A DNA stretch of 58,796 bases from contig NZ_SLXA01000014.1 in the NCBI RefSeq assembly GCF_004340975.1, positions 1 through 58,796 of the forward strand, read 5' to 3'. The notes beneath the pieces were generated by a model. That model did no database searches. It saw only the letters and a list, made by a program, of their open reading frames with translations, and was not told where the DNA came from. The DNA comes from Frisingicoccus caecimuris. Lineage in GTDB: Bacteria > Bacillota > Clostridia > Lachnospirales > Lachnospiraceae. Shown here piece after piece: positions 1 through 7,301 of the stretch (within the stretch, counting starts at the first letter, position 1; the number at the start of each line of letters is the position of its first letter). The position numbers and the translations under genes are program-made.

Positions 1-54
1 CCCTGGTCAGAAGCACTGCCTGAGCACATCCGGAAGCCCAAAACTTCAAAATGA
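1..54 (+). CDS. IS66 family transposase, C-terminal tail (cut by window edge)
   Basis: Reading from base 1 gives 17 codons and a TGA at 52-54. The peptide begins PWSEALPEHIRKP, which closely resembles the conserved extreme C-terminus of IS66 TnpC transposases (the 'LLPWS..LPE..R' tail). Only this tail is inside the window, so nothing can be said about whether the transposase is intact. The identification rests on a short motif plus the IS66-like terminus just downstream. Confidence 0.6.
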   Translation, partial: PWSEALPEHIRKPKTSK

Positions 55-116
55 TAAATAGTATGGCCGCAAAAGCGGTCTAATATTTGTCAAGGTACTT
101 ACGTTTTACCGTTTAC
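1..116 (+). mobile_element. Right end of an IS66-family insertion sequence (partial)
   Basis: The stretch holds the last codons of an IS66-type transposase and then about 60 bp of non-coding terminal sequence with a small hairpin (65-79). It ends in GTTTAC at 111-116, which read inward is GTAAAC, the style of terminus known for IS66 elements. The next 8 bases (117-124, gtatttat) would be the target duplication and reach the first base of the hcp stop codon. The left end lies outside the window, so the boundary is inferred. Confidence 0.6.
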
Positions 117-123
117 GTATTAT

Positions 124-1764
124 TTATGCGTTAATACTGAAAAACTTCTCCATATCATCTTCCACGGTGCCAATTCCTGTAATGCCGAAGTTCTCGACCA
201 AGACCTTTGCAACATTCGGGCTGAGAAATGCTGGAAGTGTAGGACCAAGGTGGATATTCTTCACGCCAAGATATAAAAGAGCCAGAAGAACGATAACAGC
301 TTTTTGCTCGTACCATGCGATATTATAGATAATTGGCAGATCGTTAATATCGTCAAGTCCAAAGACCTCTTTGAGTTTCAAAGCGATAACAGCAAGGGAA
401 TAGGAATCATTGCATTGACCTGCATCCAGAATACGTGGGATGCCATTGATATCGCCTAAAGACAACTTGTTATATTTATATTTTGCACAACCGGCAGTAA
501 GGATGACAGCATCCTTTGGTAGAGCCTTAGCAAATTCTGTATAGTAGTCGCGGCTCTTTGCTCGACCATCACAGCCCGCCATAACTACAAACTTTTTGAT
601 TGCACCGCTTTTTACAGCTTCTACAACTTTATCTGCCAAAGCCAGAACCTGCGCATGGGCAAATCCGCCGATGATTTCACCGGTTTCGATTTCACTCGGA
701 GCGACACATTTTTTTGCATGCTCAATAATCGCAGAAAAATTTTTTTGTTCGCCAATTTCTCCCGGAATATGTGTACATCCCGGATATCCCGCAGCACCGG
801 TAGTGTAAAGTCTGTTTTTGTAACTATCCTTAGGAGGAACAATGCAGTTGGTTGTTATTAGAATAGGCCCGTTAAAGGATTCAAATTCTTCTTTTTGTTT
901 CCACCAAGCATTCCCATAATTACCAACAAAGTTAGGATATTTTTTGAAAGCGGGATAATAATGAGCCGGCAACATCTCGGAATGTGTATACACATCCACT
1001 CCAGTTCCCTGTGTCTGCTCTAACAGCATTTCCAAATCGCGCAGGTCGTGGCCAGATACCAGAATGCCGGGGTTCTTTCTGACACCGATATTTACCTTTG
1101 TAATTTCGGGGGTTCCATAGCTGTCTGTGTTAGCCTTATCCAGCATTGCCATACCGGATACTCCGTATTTTCCTGTTTCCATTGTTAGAGCAATCAGATC
1201 TTCTACACTAAGGTTATCATTCAGCGTGGCAGCCAGTGCTTTCTGAAGAAATGCGTCAACTTCATCGTTGTCCTCCAACAACACATTTGCGTGCTTCGAG
1301 TAAGCGGAAAGTCCCTTCAAACCGTAGGTGATTAACTCGCGCAGAGAGCGAATATCCTCGTTTTCGGTAGAAAGAACACCGACAGTTCTGGCTTTTTCTT
1401 CCCAGTTTTCAGCTCCGTTCCATTTTGCGGCTTCAGGCAGAACAGTCAGATTGGTAACTTGCTTTAGCAGAACTTCCTTTTCGGTCAGTGTAGCACGGAT
1501 TCTTGATTCAATGCTCTCTTTATCAAAATTTGCGTTGGTAATGGTAGTGAACAGATTCAGAGTAATCAAGTGATTGATTTTTGCAGAGACCTGTTTACCT
1601 TCCTGACGCAATGCAGTCGTAATAGCCGAAATTCCTTTTGTAACATAGACCAACAGATCCTGCATGGCCGCTACATCAGGTTTCTTTCCGCATATGCCGG
1701 ACATGGTGCAGCCCTTGCACCCGGCGGTTTCCTGACACTGATAGCAAAACATTTTTTGTTCCAT
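124..1764 (-). CDS. hcp: Hydroxylamine reductase / hybrid-cluster protein
   Basis: This is a cytoplasmic iron-sulfur enzyme of the Hcp family, known to reduce hydroxylamine and nitric oxide and to act in nitrosative stress defence in anaerobes. The 546-residue product has the N-terminal cluster motif C7-x2-C10-x8-C19-x5-C25. Hybrid-cluster segments follow in family order: [48 protein letters not shown] and WYEQKAV, which supply the His, Glu, Cys and Lys ligands. The start at 1764 is chosen because an AGGAGG box sits 7 bases upstream; a longer reading lacks a ribosome site. It is the last gene of a four-gene minus-strand operon. An IS66 end abuts its stop codon. Confidence 0.95.
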   Translation of the reverse strand: MEQKMFCYQCQETAGCKGCTMSGICGKKPDVAAMQDLLVYVTKGISAITTALRQEGKQVSAKINHLITLNLFTTITNANFDKESIESRIRATLTEKEVLLKQVTNLTVLPEAAKWNGAENWEEKARTVGVLSTENEDIRSLRELITYGLKGLSAYSKHANVLLEDNDEVDAFLQKALAATLNDNLSVEDLIALTMETGKYGVSGMAMLDKANTDSYGTPEITKVNIGVRKNPGILVSGHDLRDLEMLLEQTQGTGVDVYTHSEMLPAHYYPAFKKYPNFVGNYGNAWWKQKEEFESFNGPILITTNCIVPPKDSYKNRLYTTGAAGYPGCTHIPGEIGEQKNFSAIIEHAKKCVAPSEIETGEIIGGFAHAQVLALADKVVEAVKSGAIKKFVVMAGCDGRAKSRDYYTEFAKALPKDAVILTAGCAKYKYNKLSLGDINGIPRILDAGQCNDSYSLAVIALKLKEVFGLDDINDLPIIYNIAWYEQKAVIVLLALLYLGVKNIHLGPTLPAFLSPNVAKVLVENFGITGIGTVEDDMEKFFSINA

Positions 1765-1852
1765 AATATACCTCCTAAAAACTATTAAAATTTGAAATAA
1801 TGTGGTTTCTTTTTGATCAAAAAAGCATATAGACACGTTTGAATTAATCTTC

Positions 1853-2035
1853 CTAGGCGATTGCAGACACAGGACACGAGTCGGCGGCCTCCTGTACAGC
1901 ACCTTGATTTTCAGCGTTTGCTCGTTGATACGCTTCCGCCTTTCCCTGCTCGTTCATACGGAAAACTTCGCCGCAGATCCCACAGCAAAGCCCACAGCCA
2001 ATGCAGAGATCCTTATCTACTTTTGTTGCTTTCAT
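1853..2035 (-). CDS. Small ferredoxin, 4Fe-4S type
   Basis: The 60-residue protein carries [11 protein letters not shown] near the N-terminus and a C-terminal CPVSAI. Together these give the four cysteines of a single-cluster [4Fe-4S] ferredoxin. It lies 88 bases upstream of hcp on the same strand, so it is a good candidate electron donor to Hcp, though this is inferred from position. The ATG at 2035 follows an AAGAAGGTGA ribosome site; a TTG seven codons further upstream is less likely. The monocluster form is common in Clostridia. Confidence 0.85.
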   Translation of the reverse strand: MKATKVDKDLCIGCGLCCGICGEVFRMNEQGKAEAYQRANAENQGAVQEAADSCPVSAIA

Positions 2036-2068
2036 AAAATCACCTTCTTTTGTCAATTTTGCGTTTGA

Positions 2069-2401
2069 TTAAAATACAACTACTAAAAGCATTTTGAACG
2101 CTTCCTTCCCATATACCGCATGGGGATGGCCTGCTGGCATGACAATAGATTCTCCTTCGTGCAGCAGATATTCAACGCCATCAATCGTGATTTTTCCGAT
2201 ACCATCCAAGCAGGTGACGAAGGCGTCCCCACCCGATTCATGGGTGCTGATCTCTTCACCTTTTGCGAATGAGAACAGGGTAATACTTAATGCCTGGTTT
2301 TGTGTCAAAGTTTTGCTGACAATCTGCCCCTCCTGATAGGAAATTTGTTCTCTCAGCGTCAGTACTTCTGATTGAGCGATGTTTTTCATTTTTTTACTCA
2401 T
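2069..2401 (-). CDS. Cupin-domain protein
   Basis: A 110-residue single-domain cupin. Motif 1 is seen as the stretch around ISTHESGGDAFVTCLDG and motif 2 as EGESIVMPAGHPHAV, giving the usual His/Glu metal-binding set of a small beta barrel. It sits 13 bases after the iron-sulfur protein gene and 33 bases before the ferredoxin in the hcp operon, with an AAGGAG ribosome site before the ATG at 2401. Small cupins are recurrent partners of clostridial hcp operons. The substrate cannot be read from sequence, and a role as a metal or redox-ligand sensor is speculation. Confidence 0.85.
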   Translation of the reverse strand: MSKKMKNIAQSEVLTLREQISYQEGQIVSKTLTQNQALSITLFSFAKGEEISTHESGGDAFVTCLDGIGKITIDGVEYLLHEGESIVMPAGHPHAVYGKEAFKMLLVVVF

Positions 2402-2414
2402 AGTATCTCTCCTT

Positions 2415-3125
2415 TTATTCCAAAATTTTACCATCCAACGAAATCGTAACAATCTGCCAAGGAATGAATTTTCCGCTTGCCTGCAACGCTTTTTTGGCAG
2501 CTAATTCTAGTCCGCCGCAGCAGGGAACTTCCATGCGTACAACCGTTACACTTTGAATATTGTTGTTTTGAATGATCTGCGTCAGCTTTTCGCTGTAGTC
2601 TATGCTGTCAAGCTTTGGGCAGCCGATAATCGTAATTTTTCCACGCATGAAATCCTCGTGCATTCTGGCATAGGCGTATGCACTGCAATCCGCTGCAATT
2701 AACAATTTTGCGCCGTCAAAATATAGTGCATTAGTCGGTACCAGTTTGATTTGGCATGGCCATTGTCCCAACTGTGATTCTGTCTGTACCCGGGCAGGAG
2801 GAGTTGTTTCTTGTGAATGTTGAATATGCTGCATTCGACTGCCGGGACAGCCTGTATGGAGAACAGCGGCATGATTGCTTTTCGCTTTTTTCCTCATATT
2901 TTCCTGCACAGCTTTTTCATCATAGGCAGCAGCTTCTCTCTCCACAAAGGAAATTGCACCTGTTGGGCAGGTTGGCAGACAATCTCCTAAACCATCACAA
3001 TAATCATCTCGCAGAAGTGTTGCTTTACCGTTTATCATGCCGATTGCACCCTCGTGACAAGCTTCGGCACACGCACCACATCCGTTACATTTTTTTTCAT
3101 CTATTTGGATAATTTTTCGAATCAT
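2415..3125 (-). CDS. Two-cluster 4Fe-4S binding protein of the hcp operon
   Basis: The 236-residue protein opens with a ferredoxin-like domain: CNGCGACAEAC and later CDGLGDCLPTCPTGAI, enough Cys for two [4Fe-4S] clusters. The rest carries further conserved cysteines (TGCPGSRM, GCPKLDS, EVPCCGG) and resembles the ATP-independent iron-sulfur proteins that lead clostridial hcp operons. It is the first gene of the minus-strand operon, starting 91 bases from the divergent Crp/Fnr gene. A role in electron delivery to Hcp is inferred. The ribosome site (AAAGGATAG) is slightly distant but acceptable. Confidence 0.85.
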   Translation of the reverse strand: MIRKIIQIDEKKCNGCGACAEACHEGAIGMINGKATLLRDDYCDGLGDCLPTCPTGAISFVEREAAAYDEKAVQENMRKKAKSNHAAVLHTGCPGSRMQHIQHSQETTPPARVQTESQLGQWPCQIKLVPTNALYFDGAKLLIAADCSAYAYARMHEDFMRGKITIIGCPKLDSIDYSEKLTQIIQNNNIQSVTVVRMEVPCCGGLELAAKKALQASGKFIPWQIVTISLDGKILE

Positions 3126-3143
3126 TTTATACTATCCTTTCTC

Positions 3144-3172
3144 TTGTCTTTCTGGGCATAGTATATTATAAT
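3144..3172 (+). promoter_or_regulatory. Sigma-A-type promoter for the Crp/Fnr gene
   Basis: TTGTCT at 3144-3149 and a perfect TATAAT at 3167-3172 are separated by 17 bp and lie 45 bases before the regulator's start codon. The predicted start of transcription is near 3179, which puts the palindrome at 3188-3201 inside the leader, a position suited to autorepression. Confidence 0.6.
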
Positions 3173-3187
3173 CAAAAATAGAAATCT

Positions 3188-3201
3188 GTTGTTTTAACAA
3201 C
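3188..3201. promoter_or_regulatory. Palindromic operator between hcp operon and Crp/Fnr gene
   Basis: Inverted repeat GTTGTT-tt-AACAAC, 6-bp arms with a 2-bp centre. If the minus-strand TATACT at 3160-3165 is the -10 of the hcp operon, the palindrome centre lies about 41.5 bp upstream of that start. This is the classic class II activator position for Crp/Fnr proteins. That the neighbouring regulator binds here is inferred. Confidence 0.55.
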
Positions 3202-3216
3202 GAAAGGGCGAAAAAT

Positions 3217-3864
3217 ATGAAATTATCCGATATGCAGCTATTCCGTGGGTTAGAAGAAGATGACATCTCCTCACTTTTAAGCTGTTTGAATAGTGTAAAA
3301 CGCAATTATAAAAAAGGAGAAGTAATTCTTTCAGAAGGGAGTATTATAGAGAATATCGGCATTGTGCTGTCAGGCATGGCAATGATATCTTGTAACGATA
3401 TTTGGGGGAATACCAGCATTTTAGGAAGTGTTGCTCCTGGCTCTGTATTTGCTGAGGTATATGCCTGTATTCCGGGACAGCCGACGCTGGTTACAGTGTC
3501 TGCCGTGGAAGATACCTCTGTGTTGTTTATGAATGTGGGACGTGTTCTGACTACCTGCACAAACGCCTGCCCTTTTCATACAAACCTTGCACGAAATCTA
3601 CTGACTGTCTGTGCTCATAAAAGTCTGCAACTTTCACAAAGGATTTTGCACACCAGTTCCAAATCCATACGAGGCCGATTGATGTCTTATTTTTCAGAAT
3701 GCGCAAAACATGCCGGAAGCAATTCTTTTCTGATTCCATATAACCGCCAGCAATTAGCAGATTACTTGAATGTTGACCGCAGTACTATGTGCAACGAGCT
3801 TTCTAAAATGCAGAAAGATGGCATGATTGAATACAAAAAAAATCGTATTTTGCTCAAAGACTGA
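3217..3864 (+). CDS. Crp/Fnr family transcriptional regulator (HcpR-like by context)
   Basis: A 215-residue regulator with an N-terminal cyclic-nucleotide-type effector barrel (about residues 10-115), a long dimer helix, and a C-terminal Crp winged helix whose recognition segment reads QQLADYLNVDRSTMCNELSKM. There is no N-terminal four-Cys cluster as in enteric Fnr, although scattered Cys (TTCTNACPFH) could bind metal or sense redox. It is divergent from the hcp operon with a palindrome between them, the usual layout for a nitrosative-stress regulator of hcp. The effector is not visible in the sequence. Confidence 0.85.
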   Translation: MKLSDMQLFRGLEEDDISSLLSCLNSVKRNYKKGEVILSEGSIIENIGIVLSGMAMISCNDIWGNTSILGSVAPGSVFAEVYACIPGQPTLVTVSAVEDTSVLFMNVGRVLTTCTNACPFHTNLARNLLTVCAHKSLQLSQRILHTSSKSIRGRLMSYFSECAKHAGSNSFLIPYNRQQLADYLNVDRSTMCNELSKMQKDGMIEYKKNRILLKD

Positions 3865-4121
3865 GATTTAAGGAATGGTATGAATTTGAATATGTACATT
3901 AGTCAATGATGTGACACCAACTTTTCAAAAATAAAAATGTTGGCATGATACTATAGATTTAATCGGTGAGCATATGATGCTACACCTTCTTCTTATTCCG
4001 CTTGATTACTGTTTATCTGCTGGGGTGTGGCCTGTCAAGGTTGCAGAGCACCCTTATCAGGGCATGACCTTGACAGGTCACACCCTGGCAGATTTGTATT
4101 GAATAAGCGGAATAAGAATTA
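3865..4121. other. Non-coding gap with a long imperfect inverted repeat
   Basis: No gene is seen. The gap contains an imperfect hairpin with 52-nt arms, 3990-4041 and 4067-4118, around a 25-nt loop. Perfectly paired blocks include TTCTTATTCCGCTT at the outer end, ATCTGC, GGTGTG and CCTGTCAAGGT at the inner end. It ends directly before the truncated parM reading frame. It could be the end of an inserted element, a replication or termination structure, or an RNA; the sequence alone does not decide. Confidence 0.6.
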
Positions 4122-4943
4122 ATGTGTCTCAAGCAGGAGACGCATTTCCAATTGTGTGAAAAGCGGATTCCTTACCAGCGGGACAAGACGCAGGATTATC
4201 GGTTCTTTATTCTGACGCTATTTGCGATTGCGATGGAACTTGAGAAGAAAGAGCAGATTTTTCCGGAAGACGTGGTGCAGATCGAGCTGCCGATTGGTTT
4301 GCCCCCAAAGCATTACGCAGAACTCTGCGAAAAATATGAGGCTTTTTTTAAAGCAGAAGGCAAGGTTTTGGAACTGGACTACTGTGGAAAGGCATACTAC
4401 ATCTGTATTAAGGACTGCCGGGCATTTATGCAGGATCTGGCGGCAATGGCTACGATTACAAATGAAATAAAAGAAATCCCCAAAGCAGTAGGGATTGATA
4501 TTGGCGGTTATACTGCCGATTATCTTCTGATGCGTTTTGGGCGGCCAGACCTTACGGTGTGTGACTCAATGGAAAAGGGAGTTATCACGATGTATAACGA
4601 GATTATTTCCAGTGTGAACAGCGAATATGACATGCTGCTGGAGGATGCAGATGTTGACAGTATTATCCGGGGACAGATCCAGTATTATGATGAAAATGTG
4701 GTACGTTTGGTGGAAAGCATGGTACAGGACTTTGTGACAGATCTGTTGAACAGCATCCGGGAACGGGGAATAGATCCCAAGACAACCTTTGTCATCTTCA
4801 TCGGTGGCGGTGCTTTGATTTTGAAGCGTTTTCTGGAAAAAGTAGACCGGCTCGGAAAATTTCTGTTTATTGAAGACCCGAAAGCCAATGCGAAAGGATA
4901 CGGGATTTTATATCAGGTTTACCAGAGCCAGAATGGGAAGTGA
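4122..4943 (+). pseudogene. ParM/StbA-type actin-like protein, 5'-truncated
   Basis: The reading frame matches the middle and C-terminal part of plasmid actin-like segregation proteins. Seen are the RDKTQDYRFFILTLFAIA helix region, the phosphate-2 motif VGIDIGGYTADYLL, and the C-terminal adenosine motif FIGGGALIL. What is missing is the N-terminal strand with the first ATP-phosphate loop, normally about 50 residues earlier. The frame instead begins right at the end of the long hairpin and has no ribosome site before the ATG at 4122. I read this as a gene beheaded by a rearrangement; without phosphate-1 it should not polymerise. A ParR-like gene overlaps its end. Confidence 0.7.
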
Positions 4944-4948
4944 TTGTA

Positions 4949-5311
4949 ATGGGAAAGAAAAATCCGTATCGGTTCACTATCGGGTTTAACAAGGAGAAAC
5001 CATCCCACCAGAAAACTGCGGATATTCTGAATCAGGCTGGTGATAAAGCAGAACTGATTGCGTCAGCGGTATTGTATTACATGGGAGAGGACAACAACAA
5101 TATAGCTTCAGAGATGGATTTTCGGAATCTTCAGCCTTTCATCCAGGAATTGGTAAAGCAGGAGATGCAAAAACTGGTTGGTGGAACTGGATATATTCAA
5201 AAGCAAGAAGAACCGGAAGTCATGGATCTGACTTTGGAAGAAGAGATTCCCGTTGATGCAGAATTGGCGGAGGATTTATTTTCCGCAATGGATGCGTTTC
5301 GGAAGACTTGA
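4949..5311 (+). CDS. ParR-like centromere-binding / plasmid segregation adaptor
   Basis: The 120-residue protein begins with KNPYRFTIGFNKEKPSHQKTAD, the pattern of a short ribbon-helix-helix-like N-terminus. It continues with an acidic tail (EEPEVMDLTLEEEIP), as in the small partners that couple DNA to ParM filaments. It directly follows and nearly overlaps the parM remnant, the standard type II partition order. The ATG at 4949 is used; a GTG at 4940 overlapping the parM stop is the alternative. With ParM truncated its partition role is probably lost. It could still autoregulate, which is inference. Confidence 0.6.
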   Translation: MGKKNPYRFTIGFNKEKPSHQKTADILNQAGDKAELIASAVLYYMGEDNNNIASEMDFRNLQPFIQELVKQEMQKLVGGTGYIQKQEEPEVMDLTLEEEIPVDAELAEDLFSAMDAFRKT

Positions 5312-5333
5312 TAACATGAAAAAGGATATAAGA

Positions 5334-5376
5334 AAGCAGAGGCAGTCTGATATACGGACCGCTTCTGCTGTTTTTA
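5334..5376 (+). terminator. Rho-independent terminator after the parR-like gene
   Basis: Arms 5335-5348 and 5356-5369 pair with three mismatches or wobbles around a 7-nt loop and are followed by GTTTTTAATTT. It closes the parM-parR remnant operon. Confidence 0.6.
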
Positions 5377-5471
5377 ATTTCACAGATTTCAGACAGATTT
5401 CAAACAGAATACTCACAGATTCGTTTTTTATAATTTCAAAATGATGGATTTACAAGAGGGATACAAAAGAG

Positions 5472-5807
5472 TTACTGCTTGTTGTCCCGGATACCTGATA
5501 ATAACCCCTGCAGAGTGGAAAGTGCCAGATGCTTTTCTTCTTCTGTGCATTGATCCAGTTCTTCCATAATTTGACGCATGGTAGAGTCCATCTGCGGCTC
5601 TTCTCCGAAGATGAGCGCATCAAGAGAAATATTCAGATATTTTACAAGCGGGATTAAAGTTTCCAGTTGGGGATTCCCTTTATAGGTTTCGATGTCGGAA
5701 ACGGTTCGCAGGGAGACCAAAGCATTTTCTGCAAGTTTTATTTGCGTTAAGTCTCTGCGGAGGCGTTCCTCTTTCACTGTATCGCCCAACAACTTTTTGA
5801 TTATCAT
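5472..5807 (-). CDS. XRE-family helix-turn-helix regulator
   Basis: A 111-residue protein with an N-terminal Cro/C1-type HTH (about residues 10-65: VKEERLRRDLTQIKLAENALVSLRTVSDIE, then LIPLVKYLNISLDALI) and a short helical C-terminus for dimerisation. The ATG at 5807 is preferred because GAGG lies 8 bases upstream; a GTG at 5816 is in frame. It is transcribed away from the sigma-like gene pair. A 10-bp perfect palindrome (5870-5879) lies about 60 bases upstream and may be its operator. It probably controls the accessory element remnant here. Confidence 0.8.
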   Translation of the reverse strand: MIIKKLLGDTVKEERLRRDLTQIKLAENALVSLRTVSDIETYKGNPQLETLIPLVKYLNISLDALIFGEEPQMDSTMRQIMEELDQCTEEEKHLALSTLQGLLSGIRDNKQ

Positions 5808-6208
5808 TCGTATCACCTCACTTAATGCTTATATTTTATCTTAATTATGCAGTATATAAAATGCGTTAAAGTACGTACTAACAAATATTATATTGCGTGT
5901 GTGAGGAAATGAAATAAGGGGAAAGGATGGATTGGGGAATACAAAAGAAGAAATTTATAAAAGAAATCTGTTAAAAAAATCCTGACTGGCATAAAAGTAC
6001 AGGAGACAGAGGAATGTGCAGAATGTGAGTTATCTGCATTTCATTTAGCACATAATTGCAATAATTTTATTTATAAGGTTGAACCGGTATCTTGCTGGTT
6101 TAGCCTTATTTTTTGTCGAAAAATATCGTATTTTATTGAAATACGTTGCCGATCATCGCCACTCCAGAATTTCAGAATGGAAAATTTTGAATATTTTGGA
6201 GGTAGATC
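5808..6208. other. Intergenic region with a palindrome and a terminator-like hairpin
   Basis: No convincing gene. It holds the perfect palindrome AGTACGTACT at 5870-5879, inside a wider GTTA...TAAC symmetry (5865-5882), and a hairpin at 6075-6107 (13-nt arms with three mismatches) followed by ATTTTTT. The hairpin lies about 90 bases before the sigma-like gene, so it could end an upstream transcript or attenuate that gene. Confidence 0.5.
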
Positions 6209-6649
6209 ATGAACGAAAAAAATATATATACCGGTTCACAGATAAAGAACCAGTTTACGGCATATCTGTTAGGATTTGTCCGAGGAAAAAGGAGAGATTA
6301 TCTTAACAAGAAAATCCAAGTCAGCAATGCAGAAAAGCCGTTGGAAGAATCTGCAGCAACGAAAACGGACTTATCTATAGAAGAAGCTTTGGAACTGAAG
6401 CTGCGAGAGGAGGCGCTTTTACGAGAGGCGGACGGAACTTATCTGAAATGGGAAGAACTTTCAGATAAAAGGCTTGTAGAGGCACTTCTGGTTTTGCGGG
6501 AAGATGAGAGGAAGGTAATCTATCAGCATGTGTTTGAAGAACGGACCTTTGATCAAATCAGCCTTACCAATGGGATATCGTCACAACGGGCAAAGGGTAT
6601 CTATTATTATGCGATTCGGAAGATCCGTAAAATGATGGGAGGTGACTGA
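6209..6649 (+). CDS. Sigma-70-like region 4 protein of integrative elements
   Basis: The 146-residue product ends in a sigma region-4-like HTH: LVEALLVLREDERKVIYQHVFEERTFDQIS followed by SQRAKGIYYYAIRKIRKMM. There is no sigma region 2, so it resembles the small sigma-like regulators of Tn916-type elements rather than a full ECF factor. GGAGG lies just before the ATG. It shares one base with the HTH_16 gene after it, so the two are translationally coupled, as in Tn916 relatives. The target promoters are not visible here. Confidence 0.75.
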   Translation: MNEKNIYTGSQIKNQFTAYLLGFVRGKRRDYLNKKIQVSNAEKPLEESAATKTDLSIEEALELKLREEALLREADGTYLKWEELSDKRLVEALLVLREDERKVIYQHVFEERTFDQISLTNGISSQRAKGIYYYAIRKIRKMMGGD

Positions 6650-6840
6650 TGATGGAATTTGAAGAAATATTGTTCCGAGCAAAAATGAATGATAAGCAGG
6701 CGATAGAGCAGATTGTGGAGATGTATCGCCCTTTGTTGATTAAAAATGCATTGGTGAATGGGATTTTTGATGAGGATCTGTATCAGGAGTTGACGTTGGA
6801 ACTTCTGAAGTGTATCCGGTATTTTAAGAAGCTGGAATAA
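6649..6840 (+). CDS. HTH_16-type small regulator of conjugative transposons
   Basis: The 63-residue protein (FEEILFRAKMNDKQAIEQIVEMYRPLLIKNA... DEDLYQELTLELLKCIRYF) looks like a sigma region 2 fragment, the family annotated as 'helix-turn-helix domain, conjugative transposon'. It follows the sigma region 4-like protein with a TGATG overlap. In Tn916 elements two such genes together regulate excision and transfer. Here there is no integrase or excisionase directly downstream, so the pair appears stranded. The recognition is by length, context and pattern. Confidence 0.75.
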   Translation: MMEFEEILFRAKMNDKQAIEQIVEMYRPLLIKNALVNGIFDEDLYQELTLELLKCIRYFKKLE

Positions 6841-7016
6841 AAAATAATTTCAAGGGGCAGATCAATAACTGCCTCTAATGTGTGAAATTTAGAATGTTAC
6901 AATGTTTCTTTTGCTATCAGAATGTTTTTTATATAGCGAAAATGTATTGATATAGAGGTAAAATATCAGTGTGGTTTGTCCTGGCTCAAATTTAGGAAAT
7001 GATTTACACCCCATGC

Positions 7017-7045
7017 TTGAAAAACTACGGATATTCGTATACAAT
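7017..7045 (+). promoter_or_regulatory. Sigma-A-type promoter of the signalling cluster
   Basis: TTGAAA at 7017-7022 and TACAAT at 7040-7045 with a 17-bp spacer, 40 bases before the start codon at 7085. Nothing else is recognised in the 244-base gap 6841-7084. Confidence 0.55.
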
Positions 7046-7084
7046 GTACTCTGTAATGCTATATAAACTGGAAAGGGGAAGCGT

Positions 7085-7285
7085 ATGAAAGGATATCTCT
7101 CCATACGGGAAATATCATACAAATGGGGTGTATCGGAACGCCGTGTCAATCAGTATTGCACCCAGGGGCGTATTCCCGGCGCTGAGCGTTTTGGGCGTTC
7201 ATGGGCGATTCCAGAGGATGCCGAAAAACCGACGGATCCACGTAAAGGGAATAACGACCGATCCCATACTCCGAAAGAAGAATAA
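7085..7285 (+). CDS. Small MerR/excisionase-like helix-turn-helix protein
   Basis: A 66-residue protein with the winged-helix pattern MKGYLSIREISYKWGVSERRV followed by QYCTQGRIPGAERFGRSWAIP, the usual 'HTH_17' fold of excisionases and small DNA-binding proteins. GGAAAGGGGA precedes the ATG. It is the first gene of the signalling cluster and ends 16 bases before the membrane sensor gene. Such proteins often precede regulatory operons in Clostridia and may autoregulate them. No direct target is visible. Confidence 0.75.
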   Translation: MKGYLSIREISYKWGVSERRVNQYCTQGRIPGAERFGRSWAIPEDAEKPTDPRKGNNDRSHTPKEE

Positions 7286-7301
7286 AGCGAGGGAATACAC
7301 A

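Noticed and set aside
6079-6306. 75-codon frame starting within the hairpin before the sigma-like gene
   Set aside because: It starts in a terminator-like hairpin and runs out of frame over the sigma-like gene, which has a proper ribosome site and family match.
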